Assembly: GCA_016712625.1 (NCBI GenBank)
Contig: JADJQQ010000001.1
Coordinates: 1,708,501 to 1,772,500 of the forward strand
Reading direction: 5' to 3'
From: Candidatus Competibacteraceae bacterium
GTDB lineage: Bacteria; Pseudomonadota; Gammaproteobacteria; Competibacterales; Competibacteraceae
Length of the DNA stretch: 64,000 nucleotides
A program made the translations under genes and the position numbers. Below are positions 60,216 through 64,000 of the stretch, piece by piece (within the stretch, counting starts at the first letter, position 1; each line of letters begins with the position of its first letter). Under the pieces are notes generated by a model. That model was not told where the DNA came from, searched no databases, and saw only the letters and a list, made by a program, of their open reading frames with translations.

Positions 60216-61400
60216 ATGGGGGATGCTCTATATCATGCGCTGGTGCTAAACCTGCATCAGCCTCATAGCAATCTCGAACATCTGTTGGGGCACAACGAGT
60301 GGGAAGCCAAGGAAATCCTGTTTGCGATGGATCGGATTCCCCGCGCGCTGGAGCATTACCAGGCTGGCCGGGTGCATCTTAGCCTGTCCGGCACGTTGAT
60401 GGAGACCTTAACGAATTCGGAATTTCAGAGTCGGGCCTACGGTATCGTCGATTGCGGTTCGTTGCTTTGGCGCCTCCAAAATTCAGAGACCATCGACCTG
60501 CTGGGGACGGCTTACTATCATCCCGTGATGCCCTTGATTCCGCCAGCAGATTGGAGCGCGCACCTGGAAAGATGGCGTGCAATGGCCCGTCGGCAGTTTT
60601 TTCGTAGTGATTTACAAGGTTTTTGGCCGCCGGAGATGGGATTTTGCATGGAGATGATCCCGCTATTACGGCGGGTCGGTTACCGCTTCGTGTTGGTTGA
60701 CAGCGAGCACGTACAACCCGTTGGGAGCATGCGTTGGGAAGAGCTGCGTTACCGGCCGCATATTGCCCGGTTCGGTGGCGAGGAGATCATCATTATCGTG
60801 CGCGACCGCGATTTGTCGAACGCGCAAGAATCAGGCATGGAGTTTGAGTGGTTTGATCGAGAAGTGCGGGAGCGCACCAAGAGCTGCGATTTTCCACCCC
60901 TGGTAACCACTTGTACCGATGGGCAGAGCGGCGGTTGGTTTCGTAACGTCACCCCCGGTTGCAATTTCTGGGATGCCTTTTACAAACCGCTAATGGATAG
61001 GGCGCAGGCGGGCGGCCATGCGATTCAGCCGATCTTTATCAAGGATTACCTGGACCGCTTTGGCGCGTGGGGCGAGGTGACAGTCGGGCCAGGGGCGTGG
61101 AACACCGGTTGGCACAACGGATGCGATTTCGTGCAGTGGACCGGCACGCAGGCGCAAAAGGATGCGTTGACCCGAGTGGACGAGATCAGTCAGGCAGTGC
61201 ACGCCGCCTGGCATAATGCCGGGCGCGCTGGCACATGCCATCCAGAATTGTCGAAGCTGTTGGAAGAAGCCTATTGGCGGGTGTTACGGTCGGAGACCAG
61301 CTGTAATTTTTTCTGGGGTGACGCCTGGGTGATGCGCTGTCATGCTGATCTTGACCAGGCTTGTGAATACTTGGAACGCGCTAATTCCTATTTCCGCTGA
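60216..61400 (+). CDS. GH57 glycoside hydrolase/glucanotransferase
   Basis: A 394-residue GH57 enzyme with the conserved regions intact: region 1 LVLNLHQPHSNL (His14-Gln15-Pro16), region 2 IDLLGTAYYHPVMPLI, region 3 GFWPPEMGFCMEM with nucleophile Glu140 and region 4 YRFVLVDSEHVQP with general acid Asp162. GGAGGAG precedes the ATG. The C-terminus (VLRSETSCNFFWGDAW) mirrors that of the preceding paralogue (LMCSQTSCYRYWGQGLW), so the two share an origin. Acts on alpha-glucan in the cytoplasm (no signal peptide). Branching, debranching and disproportionating activities all remain possible. Confidence 0.9.
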   Translation: MGDALYHALVLNLHQPHSNLEHLLGHNEWEAKEILFAMDRIPRALEHYQAGRVHLSLSGTLMETLTNSEFQSRAYGIVDCGSLLWRLQNSETIDLLGTAYYHPVMPLIPPADWSAHLERWRAMARRQFFRSDLQGFWPPEMGFCMEMIPLLRRVGYRFVLVDSEHVQPVGSMRWEELRYRPHIARFGGEEIIIIVRDRDLSNAQESGMEFEWFDREVRERTKSCDFPPLVTTCTDGQSGGWFRNVTPGCNFWDAFYKPLMDRAQAGGHAIQPIFIKDYLDRFGAWGEVTVGPGAWNTGWHNGCDFVQWTGTQAQKDALTRVDEISQAVHAAWHNAGRAGTCHPELSKLLEEAYWRVLRSETSCNFFWGDAWVMRCHADLDQACEYLERANSYFR

Positions 61401-61413
61401 TAATCACTTTCCG

Positions 61414-61440
61414 GCGGCAAAGCAAAAAACGTCTTGCCGC
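61414..61440. terminator. Hairpin between convergent genes
   Basis: GCGGCAA (61414-61420) and TTGCCGC (61434-61440) form a 7-base stem with a 13-base loop in the 40-base gap between the GH57 gene and the convergent TlpA-like gene. The loop holds an A6 run (T-rich on the other strand); there is no classical T-tail, so termination is only plausible. Confidence 0.4.
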
Positions 61441-61941
61441 TTAGAGCATGCCTTGAATCGTATCGCGCAGTTTGGGGATATCCAGCAGCCCCAAGCGATA
61501 ATGTACGATCCGGCCTTCCGGCGAAATAAGCACCGACGTTGGGGTTAGCCGTACATTATCGAATTCTTGAGCAATCCGCTCTTGGGTATCCAGCACGATG
61601 GGAAAGGGGATTTCCCGCTGTTTGACCATGGCGCGCACTTGGTCTGGCGGATCGTAAGCCATGGCCACGCCGATGATTTCCAGCCCTTTCGGATTCAAAT
61701 CGCGATAAAGCTCGACCAAATGGGGCATTTCCTCGATGCAAGAGGAACAGGTGGTGGCCCAGAATGTAACCAACACCGGCTTGCCGCGTAATTGCTCCAA
61801 GCTCAAGGTACGACCATCAAGCGTCTGACCAGCCAAGGGCGGTGCTTGGCGCAGACCCGCTGGCATCAGCCAAACCACGGCGGAGACTAGAATCACCGCC
61901 AGGGCAATGCCGGCGATAACAGTTTCTTTGTTCAATTTCAC
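61441..61941 (-). CDS. TlpA/ResA-like membrane-anchored thioredoxin
   Basis: A 166-residue thiol-disulfide oxidoreductase facing the periplasm. An N-terminal membrane anchor (TVIAGIALAVILVSAVVWLM) is followed by a thioredoxin-like domain of the AhpC-TSA/Redoxin type: LSLEQLRGKPVLVTFWATTC, active site CSSC (in ATTCSSCIEEMP), GLEIIGVAMAYDPP and the cis-Pro loop VRLTPTSVLISPEG. Likely role is reducing disulfides, for example in cytochrome maturation. Start is GTG 61941, with GGGAG seven bases upstream; an upstream TTG would add seven residues. Confidence 0.88.
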   Translation of the reverse strand: MKLNKETVIAGIALAVILVSAVVWLMPAGLRQAPPLAGQTLDGRTLSLEQLRGKPVLVTFWATTCSSCIEEMPHLVELYRDLNPKGLEIIGVAMAYDPPDQVRAMVKQREIPFPIVLDTQERIAQEFDNVRLTPTSVLISPEGRIVHYRLGLLDIPKLRDTIQGML

Positions 61942-62122
61942 GAAAGATCTCCCGCAAGTCAAAAAGGCGCGAGTGATGACTCCGCCTACCCGATGAGACC
62001 GCTGTAATGGCTAAAAGTCGTCATACCCTTCCCAATTATGCCAGAGCGGCTTCGATTTGCGTGGGGTGGCGAAGGCCGTATGATGCGCATTTTCAACAAC
62101 CGGGCGCGAGTGGATTGAAGAC

Positions 62123-63154
62123 ATGATCAAAGTAGGGATTGTCGGTGGAACAGGTTACACGGGCGTTGAATTACTCCGTTTGCTAGCGGCCCATCCAGCG
62201 GTGGAGCTGACGGTGATCACCTCGCGGGGCGAGAAAGGCGTCAAAGTCAGTCAGTTGTTTCCCAATCTACGCGGTCGCGTGGAGCTGGCGTTTGTCGAGC
62301 CTGACGATAGCGTACTCAAGGGTTGCGATGTGGTGTTTTTCGCCACGCCTAACGGCACCGCTATGAAAAGCGTCGCGATGTTGCTGGAAGCCGGCGTCAA
62401 GGTGATCGATTTGGCGGCTGATTTCCGACTCCAGAAAGCGGACGATTGGGAACAGTGGTATGGAATGCCACACGCTTGTCCAGAGTTATTAGCCGAAGCG
62501 GTCTACGGTCTGCCGGAGGTCAATCGGGACGCCATCCGTAAAGCGAGGTTGGTGGCTAATCCCGGTTGCTATCCCACGGCCGTGCAACTGGGGTTTCTGC
62601 CGCTGTTGGAGGCGGAAGCGGTCAATCCGCGATCCCTGATTGCCGATGCCAAGTCGGGCGTTAGCGGCGCCGGCCGTAAGGCCGAGGTCGGCATTTTACT
62701 GTGTGAAGCGGGCGACAATTTCAAAGCGTATAATGTGCTGGGGCACCGGCATTGGCCGGAGATTCGTCAAGGTTTGATGGCGGTGGTGGACGGTCCGGTC
62801 GATCTGGTGTTCGTACCCCATCTGACGCCGATGATTCGCGGAATTCACGCCACTTTGTATGCGACCTTGACCGATCCTGACGCGGATGTGCAAGCGCTAT
62901 TCGAGCGGCGCTACGCGACTGAACCTTTCGTGGATGTCCTCCCGCCGAAATCACATCCTGAAACCCGTGGCGTGCGCGGCGCGAATCAGTGTCGGCTGGC
63001 GGTGCACCGGCCCCAAAACGGAAAGACGGTGGTCGTGCTGTCGGTGATCGACAATCTGGTCAAGGGGGCGGCCGGTCAAGCGATACAGAACATGAACCTG
63101 ATGTTTGGCTTGCCGGAAGTCACCGGTTTGGAGGGCATCGCTCTGTTACCTTGA
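62123..63154 (+). CDS. argC: N-acetyl-gamma-glutamyl-phosphate reductase ArgC
   Basis: A 343-residue NADPH-dependent reductase, third step of arginine synthesis. The Rossmann motif GIVGGTGYTGVELLRLLAAH is at residues 5-24. VVFFATPNGTAM, VIDLAADFRL and the catalytic cysteine motif VANPGCYPTAVQLG (near 145-160) are all present. DAKSGVSGAGRKA and VFVPHLTPMIRGIHATLYAT match the substrate and C-terminal segments. Complete and of normal length. It is followed by erpA after 75 bases. Confidence 0.96.
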   Translation: MIKVGIVGGTGYTGVELLRLLAAHPAVELTVITSRGEKGVKVSQLFPNLRGRVELAFVEPDDSVLKGCDVVFFATPNGTAMKSVAMLLEAGVKVIDLAADFRLQKADDWEQWYGMPHACPELLAEAVYGLPEVNRDAIRKARLVANPGCYPTAVQLGFLPLLEAEAVNPRSLIADAKSGVSGAGRKAEVGILLCEAGDNFKAYNVLGHRHWPEIRQGLMAVVDGPVDLVFVPHLTPMIRGIHATLYATLTDPDADVQALFERRYATEPFVDVLPPKSHPETRGVRGANQCRLAVHRPQNGKTVVVLSVIDNLVKGAAGQAIQNMNLMFGLPEVTGLEGIALLP

Positions 63155-63229
63155 CAGTGGCCAAACTATTCTTGACCCGAGTGGTCAGGAACTGGACAAT
63201 TCATCAGTTTCTTTCAAGAGGATAGAGCT

Positions 63230-63592
63230 ATGAGCGCCATCGCCGAAATGTTTACCCCCGCTGAAAATCCGCTATTGTTTACCGACGCCGCCGCCTTGAA
63301 AGTCAAGGATTTGCTGGAAGAAGAACAGAATCCCAACTTGATGTTGCGGGTATTTATCTCCGGCGGCGGTTGCTCCGGGTTCCAGTACGGGTTTACCTTT
63401 GATGAAGCCCTGGGCGACGGCGACACCGTGGTGGAAAATCACGGAGTTAAGCTGTTGATTGATCCCATGAGTTTTCAATATCTGGTCGGTGCTGAAATCG
63501 ATTACACCGAAGGTCTTGAAGGGGCGCAGTTCGTCATCCGCAATCCAAACGCCGTGACCACCTGCGGTTGCGGTTCGTCCTTCTCCGCCTAA
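63230..63592 (+). CDS. erpA: Iron-sulfur cluster insertion protein ErpA
   Basis: A 120-residue A-type carrier that delivers Fe-S clusters to target proteins. FISGGGCSGFQYGF holds the first ligand cysteine; the C-terminal CGCGSSFSA holds the other two. PNLMLRVFISGG, VKLLIDPMSFQYLVGAEIDY and EGAQFVIRNPNAVTTCGCG match gammaproteobacterial ErpA closely. AAGAGG precedes the ATG. Confidence 0.95.
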   Translation: MSAIAEMFTPAENPLLFTDAAALKVKDLLEEEQNPNLMLRVFISGGGCSGFQYGFTFDEALGDGDTVVENHGVKLLIDPMSFQYLVGAEIDYTEGLEGAQFVIRNPNAVTTCGCGSSFSA

Positions 63593-63774
63593 CTTCGCCC
63601 GCGCTGGGCGGGGTGTAAGATCCCGTCCGGTTCTTTTTGAAGCTCTAAAACCTGTAGACCCTTCGCTCCAATGGAAATCATTGCGGGTGCTTGCTCGCAC
63701 CCTGGAGCGCCTGTTGAAAGCATGGCGAGTCGCACATGGTTTGATAAAATCTTACCCATTTTTAAGGATTATCC

Positions 63775-64000
63775 ATGTACTCGCTTGCAGAATCGCTTGA
63801 ATTGATCAAACGCGGCGCGGTCGATCTGCTGCTGGAAGACGAATTGGTGGACCGGCTTAAGGCTGGTCGACCACTGCGGGTCAAAACCGGGTTTGATCCA
63901 ACCGCCCCCGACTTGCACCTCGGTCATACCGTCCTGATCAACAAGATGCGTCAATTTCAGGATCTTGGCCATCACGTCATTTTTCTGATCGGTGATTTTA
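63775..64000 (+). CDS. tyrS: Tyrosyl-tRNA synthetase, 3' truncated by window edge
   Basis: The first 75 codons of TyrRS. LRVKTGFDPTAPDLHLGHTV carries the class I signature in the HLGH form, and INKMRQFQDLGHHVIFLIGD follows, as in the TyrS type found in proteobacteria. AAGGA lies seven bases before the ATG. The rest of the gene is outside the window. Confidence 0.93.
   Translation, partial: MYSLAESLELIKRGAVDLLLEDELVDRLKAGRPLRVKTGFDPTAPDLHLGHTVLINKMRQFQDLGHHVIFLIGDF

Overview
The window reads as a chromosomal segment of a GC-rich gammaproteobacterium. ClpB, GlmS, GalU, ErpA, Bfd/Bfr and the type II secretion (Gsp) proteins are all close to the gammaproteobacterial versions. A glycogen island (GlgA, one GH13, two GH57 enzymes) together with a large surface-polysaccharide locus would fit a glycogen-accumulating lineage such as Candidatus Competibacter relatives, but that placement is inference. 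I see no rRNA, tRNA, CRISPR array, insertion sequence or phage gene.

Layout. 0-9.3 kb: end of a Cys/Met-metabolism PLP enzyme, a decayed oxyR remnant, a UPF0047 protein, clpB behind a near-consensus sigma-32 promoter, galU, a frameshifted ackA, and glmS. 9.3-11.6 kb: rmlA-rmlC-rmlD without rmlB. 11.6-22.8 kb: a compact type II secretion operon (gspE, F, a CmcI-like methyltransferase, G, H, I, J, K, L, M, C-like, D) whose first gene overlaps the end of rmlD; gspI is frameshifted at an A7 run. 23.0-27.4 kb: four exported proteins (an unknown 419-aa protein with its own promoter and terminator, an FG-GAP-like protein, a parvulin isomerase and a small unknown).

27.5-54.4 kb: a polysaccharide locus. 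It holds a TPR-GT41 protein, an ABC exporter Wzm/Wzt with a carbohydrate-binding Wzt tail, an OafA-type acyltransferase, many GT2/GT4 glycosyltransferases (several with coiled-coil tails), two paralogous HAD-domain proteins, a methyltransferase-GT2 fusion, an SDR epimerase, two membrane proteins and a DPM1-like/DUF2304 pair. The part from about 32.4 to 45.6 kb is visibly AT-richer than both flanks and looks acquired. 54.7-55.5 kb: bfd-bfr iron storage. 55.7-61.4 kb: the glycogen/alpha-glucan island. 61.4-64 kb: a TlpA-like thioredoxin, argC, erpA and the start of tyrS.

How it fits together. GalU, GlmS and RmlACD supply UDP-glucose, glucosamine-6-phosphate and dTDP-rhamnose precursors. The glycosyltransferase locus would assemble a rhamnose-containing glycan for export by Wzm/Wzt. 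The Gsp machine and the exported proteins after it would deliver protein to the surface. A recurrent feature is single-base frameshifts in otherwise well-preserved genes (ackA, gspI, a GT2 gene), plus the decayed oxyR; these are either sequence errors or recent lesions.
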